DNA of 37,159 bases from an uncultured Azospirillum sp. (GCF_946480385.1 NZ_CAMLJP010000060.1:1-37159); one strand, 5' to 3'. Positions 18,258 through 26,691 are shown, counted from the stretch's first letter. The notes: generated by a model not told the origin, from the sequence alone. Translations and numbers: made by a program.

Positions 18258-18806
18258 ATGACGCAGCCGACTATTCTGGTGCTTCCCGGCCTCGGCAACT
18301 CCGGTCCCGACCATTGGCAGACCTGGCTGGAAGGCCGGCTGCCGGCCCTGACCCGCGTCGATCTCGGTGATTGGGACGCTCCAGAGCCCGACCGGTGGGT
18401 GGAACGGCTCGACCATGCGGTCCGCTCGGCCCCCGGTCCGGTGGTGCTGGTCGCACACAGCCTGTCCTGCATTCTGGTGGCCCGCTGGGCGATGGCCGGC
18501 GAAGCGACGGACAAGATCGTCGCCGCCCTGCTGGTCGCCCCGCCCGACGTCGAGTCGCCGGGAACGGTGCCGGCAGAGGCCTGCCGCTTCGCCCCGGTGC
18601 CGGCCGATCCCCTGCCCTTCCCGGCGGTGGTGGTCGGCAGCCGCAACGATCCCTACTGCAGCGCCGCCCGCGCCTGCGGGTTCGCCGCGCTGTGGGGCGC
18701 CGACTTCATCGATGCCGGCGAGGCAGGCCACATCAACACTGAAAGCGGCCACGGCCCCTGGCCGATGGGCGAGACGCTGCTGAAGGACCTGCTCGCCCAG
18801 ATCTGA
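18258..18806 (+). CDS. Small alpha/beta hydrolase, RBBP9/YdeN family
   Basis: This 182-residue serine hydrolase of the RBBP9/YdeN type has the N-terminus PTILVLPGLGNSGPDHWQTW. The nucleophile Ser is in LVAHSLSCILVARW (GHSLG-like), the Asp in VVVGSRNDPYC, and the His in AGHINTESGHGPW. All triad positions are present. The length matches the family. It is probably cytoplasmic with an unknown ester substrate. GGAGAG eight bases upstream supports the ATG. It precedes ispE by 89 bases in the same direction. Confidence 0.92.
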   Translation: MTQPTILVLPGLGNSGPDHWQTWLEGRLPALTRVDLGDWDAPEPDRWVERLDHAVRSAPGPVVLVAHSLSCILVARWAMAGEATDKIVAALLVAPPDVESPGTVPAEACRFAPVPADPLPFPAVVVGSRNDPYCSAARACGFAALWGADFIDAGEAGHINTESGHGPWPMGETLLKDLLAQI

Positions 18807-18895
18807 ACCAAGCCTCTGAACCGCACCCTTGCCGCTGCGGGCGAAAGGGTGCGACACAGGGGGCGTCATCGCGCCCGCCACCGGATTTGGAGCTT

Positions 18896-19936
18896 ATGAC
18901 CGGCACTTCCATCGTCGAGGCCGCCCCGGCCAAGCTGAACCTCTACCTGCATGTCACCGGCCGCCGCGCCGACGGCTATCACGAGCTGGACAGCCTCGTC
19001 GCCTTCGCCGAGTTCGGCGACAGCATCGCCCTGACGCCGGCCACCGCGCACGTGGCGCTGCGCGGAGCCGACCTGCCGCCGGCCGGCCCGCGTCTGGCCA
19101 TTTCCGGCCCCTTCGGTCCGGCTTTGATGGGCGAGAATCCGGCCAGCAATCTGGTGATGCGCGCGGCCCATGCTCTGGCTAGCCGGCTGGGCCGCGAGGC
19201 CGACGTTATGATCGCGCTGACCAAGGCGCTGCCGGTCGCATCGGGGATTGGTGGCGGATCGGCCGACGCCGCCGCCTGCCTGCGGGCGCTCGCCCGGCTG
19301 TGGGGAGTGCCGCCCGACGACTCGGCGCTGTTCGCGGTGGCGGCCGGGCTGGGTGCCGATGTGCCGGTCTGCGTCGCCGGGCGCAGCTGCTATTTCGGCG
19401 GCATCGGCGATGTGCTGGCCGAGGCGCCGGAGCTGCCGGAAACCCATGCGGTGCTGGTCAACCCGAACGTGCCGGTGCCGACGCCTGCGGTGTTCAAGGC
19501 GATGGCCGCCGCCCACGCCAAAAGCGGTGCCGCCTTCTCCGCCCCCGCCCGCTTCACCCGTAAGCCGGCCGACGCGGCCGACCTCGCAGCACTGCTGCTG
19601 GAACGGAGCAACGACCTGACCGCCCCGGCCCTGACGGTGGCGCCGGTGATCGCCGATATGCTGGCGGCGCTGGAGCGCAGCGCTGGTTGTCTGCTTCCCC
19701 GCCTGTCCGGCAGCGGCGCCACCTGCTTCGGCCTCTACGCCACGGCGGCGGCGGCGGAGTCCGCGGCCAAGGTCATCGCGGCCGCCGCGCCCGGTTGGTG
19801 GGTGAAGCCGACCCGCCTGCTCCCCACCCCACCCGGCGCCCCCGCCCTGCCGCGCGGCATCGTCGCCGATCCGGTCGCCTCCGTCCCGCCGCCCGCCGCG
19901 CCCTTCCCCGACACGGGCGGCTGGGGCGTCGGCTGA
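18896..19936 (+). CDS. ispE: 4-diphosphocytidyl-2-C-methyl-D-erythritol kinase
   Basis: This 346-residue GHMP kinase performs the ATP-dependent 2-phosphorylation step of the MEP isoprenoid pathway. The N-terminus AAPAKLNLYLHVTGRRADGYHE and the phosphate-binding loop LPVASGIGGGSADAAACLRAL are diagnostic. LSGSGATCFGLY near the C-terminus is the third GHMP motif. The protein is longer than usual (about 290 residues) because of a Pro/Ala-rich C-terminal tail of some 40 residues after WWVKPTRL. The ATG at 18896 has GGAG only 3 bases away, but it is the best start. It ends 7 bases before the convergent DsrE gene. Confidence 0.95.
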   Translation: MTGTSIVEAAPAKLNLYLHVTGRRADGYHELDSLVAFAEFGDSIALTPATAHVALRGADLPPAGPRLAISGPFGPALMGENPASNLVMRAAHALASRLGREADVMIALTKALPVASGIGGGSADAAACLRALARLWGVPPDDSALFAVAAGLGADVPVCVAGRSCYFGGIGDVLAEAPELPETHAVLVNPNVPVPTPAVFKAMAAAHAKSGAAFSAPARFTRKPADAADLAALLLERSNDLTAPALTVAPVIADMLAALERSAGCLLPRLSGSGATCFGLYATAAAAESAAKVIAAAAPGWWVKPTRLLPTPPGAPALPRGIVADPVASVPPPAAPFPDTGGWGVG

Positions 19937-19943
19937 AGCAGGC

Positions 19944-20246
19944 TCACGCCCGCATATAGCCCCAGCCGTCCGCCTGCGCCTCGGCGATGTCGAGGACGCC
20001 GGCGGCGACCACCGTCAGCCCCTCGGCGGTCCGGCCGGTCTTCGCCAGCGTGTTGCCGCAGACGCGCAGGTGCCGGTCGGTTTCCGCATCCGGGCTGTCG
20101 AGCGCCGCGGCGACGGCGCCCGCATTGACGACGATGCGCACCTCCGCGTCGGGCCGCGCCTTCAGCAGGTTGCGGGCATTGTTCCGCGCCCGCTCCAGCG
20201 CGGCTGGCGTCGGGGCATGGATGACCAGCCGCAGGTTAGGGGTCAT
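19944..20246 (-). CDS. DsrE-family small sulfur-relay-like protein
   Basis: This protein has 100 residues from the ATG at 20246, which has GGGGAAG 8 bases upstream. A GTG at 20255 would overlap the upstream stop but has no spacing for a ribosome site. It matches the DsrE/DsrF-like fold: NLRLVIHAPTPAALERARNN, a central VRIVVNAGAVAAAL strand, a single Cys (C63) in RVCGNTLAKTG at the position of the DsrE persulfide Cys, and the terminal QADGWGYMRA. Such proteins carry or sense sulfur, although many have no assigned role. The gene begins 5 bases beyond the end of the NitT/TauT-type binding protein gene, so the two are almost certainly cotranscribed. Confidence 0.88.
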   Translation of the reverse strand: MTPNLRLVIHAPTPAALERARNNARNLLKARPDAEVRIVVNAGAVAAALDSPDAETDRHLRVCGNTLAKTGRTAEGLTVVAAGVLDIAEAQADGWGYMRA

Positions 20247-20251
20247 GGCGG

Positions 20252-21337
20252 TCACTTCCCCGTCGCCGCGTCATGGAAGGAGAAGTCGAACAGCGTGTCG
20301 ACATCCACCGGCTCGGTGATCTGGTTCAGCGACTGCTGGAAAGCCTGCATCTTCTTGGTGGAGTCGAGGATCACCCGCGGGTCGTCGACGAAGGTCGTCG
20401 CATCGGAGGTCAGCGCCGCCCGCATCACGTCGCGCTCGACCAGACCCTTGCCGATGATGTCCGTCACCAGTTCCGCCGTGCGGTCAGGGTTGGACTTGGC
20501 GAAGGCGGTCGCGCGGATGTGCAGCTTGACCAGTTCGGCCACCGCCTCGCGGTCCTTGGCGATGGCGTCCTCGGTCACCGCCAGCACGGCGCCCGGCTGC
20601 TTGGGGAACATGCTGCCAGCCTTGGCGATGATGGCAGCCTCCGGCAGGCGCGACTTCACCAGAGTCAGAATCGGTTCCAGGATCGAGGCGCCGTCGATGG
20701 CGCCGGTCAGCAGCGCCTGCTGCAGGGGCTGCTCGCCCATGCCGACGATCTCGACATCGTCGGGGGCGATGTGGGCGACCTCCGCCATCCAGTAGCGCAG
20801 GACGGTGTCCGGCACCGATCCGGCCGGCAGCGAGCCGATCTTCGGCCGCCGGCCGTTGGCGTCGCGGAAGGCCTTGACCCCCTCGGCCGGATTGGCGGCG
20901 CCGGCCATCGCCTTGACCAGCGGACCGCGGCCGATCAGCGCCACCTGATCGATGACGTTGGCGGCGACGACCTTCAGCTTCACCCCCTTCGACCGGGCGA
21001 TCAGCGCCGGGCCGATGCCGACATAGGCGACATCCAGGGTGCCGGAGGCGAGCGCCTGGATCATCGCCGGCCCCGACTGGAAGCTGGTGGTCTGCAGGGT
21101 CAACCCGGCATCCTTGGTCCATCCCTCGCCCGTGATCACGTAAAGCTGGGTCATCGGAATGATCGGGATGTAGCCGACACGCAGGGTCGTCGCGGCGAAG
21201 GCCGGCAGCGGCAGCGACGCAGTGGCGGCGGCGATGCCGAATGCTGCGGCACCCACCAGCAGATCGCGGCGTGCCACGGGGCGGGCCATGGGGCGGACGG
21301 AGTTGAAAAGCGGCTTCGGCGGCGGGGTCTGCGGCAT
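20252..21337 (-). CDS. Orphan ABC substrate-binding protein, NitT/TauT (SsuA-like) type
   Basis: This 361-residue periplasmic protein has a twin-arginine-like signal (ARRDLLVGAAAFGIAAATAS, cleavage after PLPAFA). The mature part starts TTLRVGYIPIIPMTQLYVIT and contains SFQSGPAMIQALASGTLDVAYVGIGPALI. Both are typical of binding proteins for nitrate, taurine, aliphatic sulfonates or thiamine precursors. AAGGAG 7 bases upstream supports the ATG. No permease or ATPase gene is nearby; the downstream partner is a DsrE protein. A sulfonate or other sulfur ligand is a guess based on that neighbour. Confidence 0.9.
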   Translation of the reverse strand: MPQTPPPKPLFNSVRPMARPVARRDLLVGAAAFGIAAATASLPLPAFAATTLRVGYIPIIPMTQLYVITGEGWTKDAGLTLQTTSFQSGPAMIQALASGTLDVAYVGIGPALIARSKGVKLKVVAANVIDQVALIGRGPLVKAMAGAANPAEGVKAFRDANGRRPKIGSLPAGSVPDTVLRYWMAEVAHIAPDDVEIVGMGEQPLQQALLTGAIDGASILEPILTLVKSRLPEAAIIAKAGSMFPKQPGAVLAVTEDAIAKDREAVAELVKLHIRATAFAKSNPDRTAELVTDIIGKGLVERDVMRAALTSDATTFVDDPRVILDSTKKMQAFQQSLNQITEPVDVDTLFDFSFHDAATGK

Positions 21338-21380
21338 GTCGGGTCTCCTTTTGCCGCGAGAGCCTAGTCTGCCCGACCGC

Positions 21381-21409
21381 GAAATTCAATTCACGGCGAG
21401 CACTGACAA
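21381..21409 (-). promoter_or_regulatory. Possible promoter of the binding-protein/DsrE unit
   Basis: On the minus strand TTGTCA (21404-21409) and AATTTC (21381-21386) are 17 bases apart, about 45 bases upstream of the binding-protein start. The -35 match is good and the -10 match weak. Confidence 0.35.
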
Positions 21410-21442
21410 GAGCGACCCGTAAATTACAGGATATCTCTGTTC

Positions 21443-22675
21443 TTACACATTCGTCGGCAACCGGCGGCGGAACGGGCGGATCAGCCACAGATTCAGCGCC
21501 AGGCTGACCAGCGCCGCACCGCCGATCACCGCAGCCATCGGCATGGCGGTGCCGTCGGCCATCAGCCCGACCGCCCAGCCCGAAACCGCGCCGCTGCTGA
21601 ACTGCAGCATGCCGGCGAGCGCCGATGCGGTGCCGGCCATCTGCGGGAAGGACTGCAGCGCGCCGGCCATGGAGTTGGCGAAGCAGAATCCGGTCAGCGA
21701 CATGAACAGGAACAGGCAGCCGACCAGCCCCCACAATCCGCCCCAGCCGCCAAGGACGCAGGCGACCAGCAGGATGCCGCTGGCGGCCGACAGCCAGACG
21801 CCGATCCGCAGCATCATGTCAGAGCCGAAGCGCATCACCGCCCGGCTGTTCAGCGTGTTGACGATGATCATCCCGACGATGTTCAGCCCGAACAGGAAAC
21901 CGTAATTCTCGGGCCGGACGCCGAACAGCTCGATGTAGACGAAGGGCGAGCCGGAGATGAAGGCGAACATCCCCGCATAGATGAAGGACGAACCGATCGC
22001 ATAGCCGAGATACCGGCGGTCGGTCAGCAGCTTGCGGTAGGACTCGACCAGCACCATCGGGCGCAGGCTGGTGCGCCGCGATTCCGGGTGGGTTTCCGGC
22101 AGGCTGGCGAGCGCCAGCATCGCAATGACGCCGAAGGCCGCCTGGGCTCCGAAGATCCAGCGCCAATTGGCCCAGACCAGGATCTGGCCGCCGATCAGCG
22201 GCGCGATGATCGGGGCGGCGCCCATCACCAGCATCATCATCGACAAAACGCTGGCCGCTCGGTCGCGCTCGAACACGTCGCGGATCATGGCACGGACCAG
22301 CACCGGCCCGGCACAGGCCCCCACCGCCTGCACGAAGCGCCAGGCCGCCAGATGGCCGACATCGACGGTCAGCGAACAGCCGACGCAACCGACGGCATAG
22401 AGCAGGATGCCGGTCGCCACCGGGATTCGGCGGCCGAACCGGTCGCTCAACGCCCCCCACAGCAACTGCCCGACGCCGAAGCCCAGGAAGAAGGCCGACA
22501 GGGTCCATTGCACCTGATCCTGCGCCGCATGCAGCTCGCGGCCGATCGCCGGCATGCCGGGCAGATACATGTCGGTGCCCATCGGCCCGAACGACATCAG
22601 CACGCCCAGCGCCGCAATGAAGAACGGGCTTTCGGCAGGCGAACGGGAACGAACGGCGGCAAGGCGCGCGAACAT
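21443..22675 (-). CDS. Bcr/CflA-family multidrug efflux MFS transporter
   Basis: This 410-residue inner-membrane protein has about 12 helices. MGTDMYLPGMPAIGRELHA in the first loop, FLGFGVGQLLWGALSDRFGRR (MFS motif A) and RFVQAVGACAGPVLVRAMIR (motif C-like antiporter region) identify the Bcr/CflA drug/H+ antiporter branch. The conserved homology begins near the ATG at 22675. The longer open frame upstream is not homologous in feel, and no Shine-Dalgarno is obvious at any candidate. It is followed by the NitT/TauT-type gene on the same strand after 105 bases. Confidence 0.92.
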   Translation of the reverse strand: MFARLAAVRSRSPAESPFFIAALGVLMSFGPMGTDMYLPGMPAIGRELHAAQDQVQWTLSAFFLGFGVGQLLWGALSDRFGRRIPVATGILLYAVGCVGCSLTVDVGHLAAWRFVQAVGACAGPVLVRAMIRDVFERDRAASVLSMMMLVMGAAPIIAPLIGGQILVWANWRWIFGAQAAFGVIAMLALASLPETHPESRRTSLRPMVLVESYRKLLTDRRYLGYAIGSSFIYAGMFAFISGSPFVYIELFGVRPENYGFLFGLNIVGMIIVNTLNSRAVMRFGSDMMLRIGVWLSAASGILLVACVLGGWGGLWGLVGCLFLFMSLTGFCFANSMAGALQSFPQMAGTASALAGMLQFSSGAVSGWAVGLMADGTAMPMAAVIGGAALVSLALNLWLIRPFRRRLPTNV

Positions 22676-22967
22676 CAGCGAATCCAAATGTGACACGGGG
22701 GAGGGGAAAGCGGCCGGACGGAGTCCGCAGCCTTTAAGCTGCGCCGTCCCCTGCCCGACGCAAAGTCCCGTCTCGGCATGGCTGCCTTGAGTAACCTGCG
22801 ATGGAATGTCACCGCGACAATCCGCGCGTTGACTGGTTGTCGCCGGCTTTGTCAATCGGCTTTTTGCCACGATTGGCTGCAGCGCAACAAAATTCTGGTT
22901 CCGGCCGCAAATCCATGCCTAAAATTGAATCCGGATGAAGGGCTTCCACCCTGCCAGAGGCCGCGCC

Positions 22968-23963
22968 ATGCCGCACCCCACCCGCCGATCGATCCTCTCC
23001 TTCGGTGCCGCCGGAACCGCTCTGGCGCTGCTTCCACAACCCGCCCATGCTGCGGCGATTCAGCCCGGACTGGTCTATGCGGCGGGGCAGAAGTTCGACA
23101 AGAGCTTCAACGAGGGGGCCTTCGCCGGGGCGGAGCGGTTCAGGTCGGTCACAGGCATTCCCGTCCTCGAATACCTGCCCTCCACCCCCGCCCAATTTGA
23201 TCAGGCTGCGGCATCGCTGCTGCGGCGCGGGGTGACCGATCTGGTCGCCATCGGCTTCTATTACGCCACGCCGCTGGCCCGGCTGGCGCCGGCGCACCCG
23301 GCGGTGCGCTTTACGCTGATCGATGCGGTGGCGGAGGGGCCGAACATCCGCAGCGTCATCTTCAAGGAGCAGGAGGGATCCTTCCTGGTTGGCGTGCTGG
23401 CGGCGCTGGCGTCGAAAAGCGGAACCGTCGGCTTTATCGGCGCGCTCGATATCCCGTTGATCCGCAAATTCATCGCCGGCTTCGAACAGGGCGCCCGCCA
23501 TGCCCGCGGCGACGTCAAGGTGCTGGTGAATTTCGTCGGCACCACGCCGGCCGCCTTCAATGATCCCGCCAGCGGGGCGGAGGTGGCGCGCAGTCAGTTC
23601 CAGCGCGGGGCCGATGTGGTGTTCGCCGGGGCCGGGGTTTCGAACTTCGGCATCTTCGCCGCGGCGAGCGAAGGCAAGCGGCTCGCCATCGGCGTCGACA
23701 GCAATCAGAACTACCTCTATCCCGGCACCATCCTGACCTCGATGCTGAAGCGGGTCGATCTTGCGGTGTCCTCAAGCCTCGAGGCAGCACGCCAGGGCAC
23801 CTGGAGCGCCGGCACGGTGGCGCTGGGGCTCGCCGAAGGGGCGGTCGATTACGCGGTGGACGAAAACAACCGCGACCTCATCACCCCGGCCATGGTGGAG
23901 GCGGTGGAAACCGCCCGCCGCAGCATCGTCGCCGGCCGCATCCCCGTCGCCGATGGAAGTTGA
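22968..23963 (+). CDS. BMP-family ABC substrate-binding protein
   Basis: This 331-residue secreted protein has a twin-arginine-like signal peptide (PTRRSILSFGAAGTALALL, cleavage near PAHAAA). The Bmp/PnrA fold is shown by KFDKSFNEGAFAGAERFR, FKEQEGSFLVGVLAAL, VGFIGALDIPLIRKFIAGFE, GADVVFAGAGVSNFGIFAAA and IGVDSNQNYLYPGTILTSML. This family binds nucleosides or related solutes. I chose ATG 22968 (CAGAGG eight bases upstream) over ATG 22935, which lacks a site and would precede the signal peptide. No ABC permease or ATPase lies nearby, so it is an orphan in this window. The solute is inferred by family only. Confidence 0.92.
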   Translation: MPHPTRRSILSFGAAGTALALLPQPAHAAAIQPGLVYAAGQKFDKSFNEGAFAGAERFRSVTGIPVLEYLPSTPAQFDQAAASLLRRGVTDLVAIGFYYATPLARLAPAHPAVRFTLIDAVAEGPNIRSVIFKEQEGSFLVGVLAALASKSGTVGFIGALDIPLIRKFIAGFEQGARHARGDVKVLVNFVGTTPAAFNDPASGAEVARSQFQRGADVVFAGAGVSNFGIFAAASEGKRLAIGVDSNQNYLYPGTILTSMLKRVDLAVSSSLEAARQGTWSAGTVALGLAEGAVDYAVDENNRDLITPAMVEAVETARRSIVAGRIPVADGS

Positions 23964-23984
23964 GCCGCCCTTACGCCGGTGCCC

Positions 23985-25178
23985 CTACGCCAGTGCCTCG
24001 GCCGGCTGCCACCCGCGGGCGGCGGACAGGTCGGCACCCTTCAGCGTGGCGAAGCTGGTCTTGATCGCCGTCAGGTCGGTGCCGCGCAGCACCACGCCGG
24101 CAAGGCTGGCGTCGCGCAGGTCGGCGCCGTTCAGCCGGGCCTTGGCGAAGCTGGTCGGCCACAGCCGGCTGCCGTCGCCACTGAGATCGACCTTGCGGAA
24201 CTTGGCCCGCCACAGCTTAGCCCCGGCCAGATTGGCGCCTTCCAGGTTGCAGCCGGACAGGTCGGCGCTGGTGAAGTCGGCGTCGCGCAGATCGCTGTAG
24301 GACAAATCCGCCATCATCAGCTTGGCGCCGGAGAAATCCGCCCCGCGCAGACCGCAGAAGCGCATCACCGCCCCGCACAGCAGCTGGTTGGCGAAGTTGT
24401 AGCCGCGCAGGTCGATCCGCTGCAGTTGGATGCGGTCGCCCCCCTTGCCCAGCTTGTCGACCCAGATCTGGTGCTCGGCGATCAGCTCGCTCATCCGGGC
24501 CGCTGTGGTGGTCAGGCCGGTGCCGTCCACGTCGACGCCGTGCCGCTCCAGCGCCGTACGCAGCTCGTCGTTCAGCCGGGCGCCGCACATCAGCACGCCG
24601 TCCAGCGTCGTCTTGCGCATGGTGGCGCCGGTCAGGTCCGCCCCGATCAGGATGGCGCCGCTGAGATCGCTGCCGCTGAAATCGACGCCGGACAGGTCGC
24701 TGCCACTGAAATCGCACTGGGCCATCCGGCAATCGGTCAAAATCGCCTTGGACAGGCTACAGCCGACGAAGGTGGTGGTGCCGTCGCTGTTCCCCGCCGC
24801 CCGGAATTCGCCGGCGTCCAGCACCATGCCGCGGCGCAGGTCCGCCCCCTGCAGATTGGCGTTCTGCAGCTTGGCCCCGTCGACCCTGGCCCCGCGCAGG
24901 TCGGCGCCCTGCAGCTGCGCACCGGTCAGGTCGGCCTTCGACAGGTCGGCACCGTAGAGATCCGCCTTGGACAGCAGCGTGCCGACCAGACGCGCCCGCG
25001 CAAGGTTCGCCCCGGTCAGCTTGGCACCCGACAGGTTGACGCGGTTCAGGCCCAGTCCGCCCAGTTCGTAGAAGCTGAGATTGGCGCGACGCCCCTTCCC
25101 TGCCGGGTCGCGCAGCAGCCATTGCTGGTGCCGAACCAGCGCATCGCGAACCGCCCGGAGGTAGCGTTCATCCATCAT
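23985..25178 (-). CDS. Pentapeptide-repeat protein, two-block architecture
   Basis: The protein has 397 residues. Two blocks of A(D/N)LxG-type pentapeptide repeats (about 45-195 and 245-385) should each form a right-handed quadrilateral beta-helix. Each block begins with a similar header: RHQQWLLRDPAGKGRRANL near residue 16 and EHQIWVDKLGKGGDRIQL near residue 228. This suggests an internal duplication. A non-repeat patch (GEFRAAGNSDGTTTFVG) interrupts the first block. No signal peptide or membrane segment is seen. Pentapeptide proteins range from DNA mimics to scaffolds, and nothing here points to gyrase protection. Two ATGs are adjacent at 25178 and 25175. The 3' end faces the BMP gene across 21 bases. 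Confidence 0.92.
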   Translation of the reverse strand: MMDERYLRAVRDALVRHQQWLLRDPAGKGRRANLSFYELGGLGLNRVNLSGAKLTGANLARARLVGTLLSKADLYGADLSKADLTGAQLQGADLRGARVDGAKLQNANLQGADLRRGMVLDAGEFRAAGNSDGTTTFVGCSLSKAILTDCRMAQCDFSGSDLSGVDFSGSDLSGAILIGADLTGATMRKTTLDGVLMCGARLNDELRTALERHGVDVDGTGLTTTAARMSELIAEHQIWVDKLGKGGDRIQLQRIDLRGYNFANQLLCGAVMRFCGLRGADFSGAKLMMADLSYSDLRDADFTSADLSGCNLEGANLAGAKLWRAKFRKVDLSGDGSRLWPTSFAKARLNGADLRDASLAGVVLRGTDLTAIKTSFATLKGADLSAARGWQPAEALA

Positions 25179-25205
25179 GCGGCGCGTCGTTGCCCCGGCA
25201 TTGCC

Positions 25206-25228
25206 GTCCCGGACACGCTGTCCCGGAC
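25206..25228. repeat. Tandem near-palindromes GTCCCGGAC
   Basis: GTCCCGGAC occurs at 25206-25214 and again at 25220-25228, with starts 14 bases apart, in the 281-base divergent gap between the pentapeptide gene and msrB. Each copy is a palindrome apart from its central base. A regulator site is possible but no protein is implicated. The rest of this gap shows no other clear structure. Confidence 0.3.
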
Positions 25229-25459
25229 TGTTGGCGTCCAGGATGTTACCGAAACCGATTCAATTTCGGAAGGTCTCAGCCCTCGAACCTTCGCCTGATC
25301 GGCAAGATTCTTTTGTCGCAGACACAATTCCGGTCCGATATAGGCCGACCCTCCGGTCACGACCGCGTGATGATCGCCTTGCCCGGCTTGGGTAGGCGGG
25401 ATTGCGGACCAATATTAGGTGGCTCAGGACATCGACCATCAGCATGGGAGACCGGCGGC

Positions 25460-25876
25460 ATGCCCGAATCGGACAAGACGCAATCGGCAAAAAGCGAACA
25501 GGAGTGGAAACGGGAGCTGTCGCCCAACCAATACAAGGTGCTGCGTGAACACGCGACCGAATATCCGGGTACCAGCCCGCTGAACAACGAGAAGCGCCAC
25601 GGCGTCTACCGATGCGCCGGCTGTGGCCAGCCGCTCTACGCCAGCGACACAAAGTACGAGAGCGGATCGGGCTGGCCCAGCTTTTGGGAGCCGCTGCCCG
25701 GCGCCGTCGAGACCTCCACCGACTTTAAGCTGGCCTATCCGCGTACCGAGGTGCATTGCGCCGCCTGCAAAGGCCATCTCGGCCATGTCTTCGATGACGG
25801 GCCGCAGCCGACCGGCAAGCGTTATTGCATGAATGGCGTCGCCATGAGCTTCGAGCCGGCAGAAAAACCCGACTGA
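25460..25876 (+). CDS. msrB: Peptide-methionine (R)-S-oxide reductase
   Basis: This 138-residue MsrB repairs methionine-R-sulfoxide in proteins. The zinc-site CxxC pairs are YRCAGCGQPLY and VHCAACKGHLGHVF. The substrate pocket has SGSGWPSFWEP, and the catalytic Cys is in KRYCMNGVAMSF. No signal peptide is seen, so it is cytoplasmic. GGGAG nine bases upstream supports the ATG at 25460; the longer open frame upstream is not coding. A strong hairpin follows the stop. Confidence 0.96.
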   Translation: MPESDKTQSAKSEQEWKRELSPNQYKVLREHATEYPGTSPLNNEKRHGVYRCAGCGQPLYASDTKYESGSGWPSFWEPLPGAVETSTDFKLAYPRTEVHCAACKGHLGHVFDDGPQPTGKRYCMNGVAMSFEPAEKPD

Positions 25877-25887
25877 CCGACAGGACT

Positions 25888-25957
25888 ATGACCGGGTGCC
25901 GGGCTTACCACGCCTGTTCGGCATCCGGTCATAAACCCTCCCAAAAAAGGTGGGTTT
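25888..25957 (+). terminator. Tandem hairpins after msrB
   Basis: A 14-bp stem (ATGACCGGGTGCCG at 25888-25901 with CGGCATCCGGTCAT at 25919-25932, one wobble) starts 11 bases after msrB. It is followed at once by a second stem, AAACCC (25933-25938) with GGGTTT (25952-25957), whose loop contains AAAAAA. Neither has a classic T-run on the plus strand. They probably form the 3' end of the msrB transcript; the AT-rich bases beyond may carry the promoter of the next gene. Confidence 0.5.
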
Positions 25958-26117
25958 ACCCTTATTTCGGCTAAAAATGACAACCTCGACATGGAGCGCG
26001 ATGGTATGATCCGCCCCGTGCGACGGGTTGTCGCGAGGGCATCGCGGCCCTTCGCCCGCCGTGGCACGATGCGTCGGTACACCGGCGCAGGCATTCGGTG
26101 CGGCTGGCGGAGGGCGA

Positions 26118-26681
26118 ATGGTCATTTCGGCCGAATTCCTGGGGATGCTGCTTCTGATCGCCAGCGCCGCCGCGCTCGGACTGTCCATCGTCGTCGATGT
26201 CGGCCGCGTCAGCGCCGAGAAAACGCGCGAGGCGATGAACCAGCGCCAGTACGACAAGAAGCGCGCCGCGCTCGCCGAATGGCGCCAGAAGACGGAGCGC
26301 AAGCGCGTCGACCTGACCACGCTGCAGGCCCGTCTGACCGAATTCAACGGCCGGCGCCAGAAGGCCCTGACCGAATTGCGGGCGCTGGAATATTCAAAGA
26401 TCGAGCTGGTCCATGAACTGGGCGACCAGGACGGCGACGGCGACGTCTATTGGGCGCAGCTGGCCACCGGGCCCAATTTCAACGAGCTGGACCGCAAGGA
26501 CATCGTCTTCTCCCGCCAGATCTGGGAATACCGCAACGTCGCCCACATCACCGCCCCATCCGCCGAACAGGCCCACGGGACGGTCCGGACCAGCTTTTCC
26601 CAGCGCAACGGCGTGATCTGCTCGCCGGTGGTTCCGCTGGCGCTCGCCCCCGACCCCGAGGCGGAGGCGTCCGCCGCATGA
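26118..26681 (+). CDS. Membrane-anchored coiled-coil protein A (unknown function)
   Basis: This 187-residue protein has one N-terminal transmembrane helix (residues 7-26, FLGMLLLIASAAALGLSIVV). A charged coiled coil follows (about 32-100), then a small C-terminal domain (105-175). Residues 103-114 (DQDGDGDVYWAQ) look like an EF-hand loop with D at positions 1, 3 and 5 and G at 6, but Gln instead of Glu at 12. The ATG at 26118 has GGAGGG just upstream; the frame is open further upstream with no better start. I do not recognise the family. Its C-terminal domain aligns without gaps to that of the next gene (W136/W130, A146/A140, V156/V150, G165/G159), so the two are likely paralogues acting together at the inner membrane. 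Confidence 0.82.
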   Translation: MVISAEFLGMLLLIASAAALGLSIVVDVGRVSAEKTREAMNQRQYDKKRAALAEWRQKTERKRVDLTTLQARLTEFNGRRQKALTELRALEYSKIELVHELGDQDGDGDVYWAQLATGPNFNELDRKDIVFSRQIWEYRNVAHITAPSAEQAHGTVRTSFSQRNGVICSPVVPLALAPDPEAEASAA

Positions 26682-26691
26682 GGAGGGCAGC

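Noticed and set aside
25991..26117. An ATG-started frame upstream of coiled-coil protein A
   Set aside because: Its frame differs from protein A, has no ribosome site and gives an Arg/Gly-rich string.
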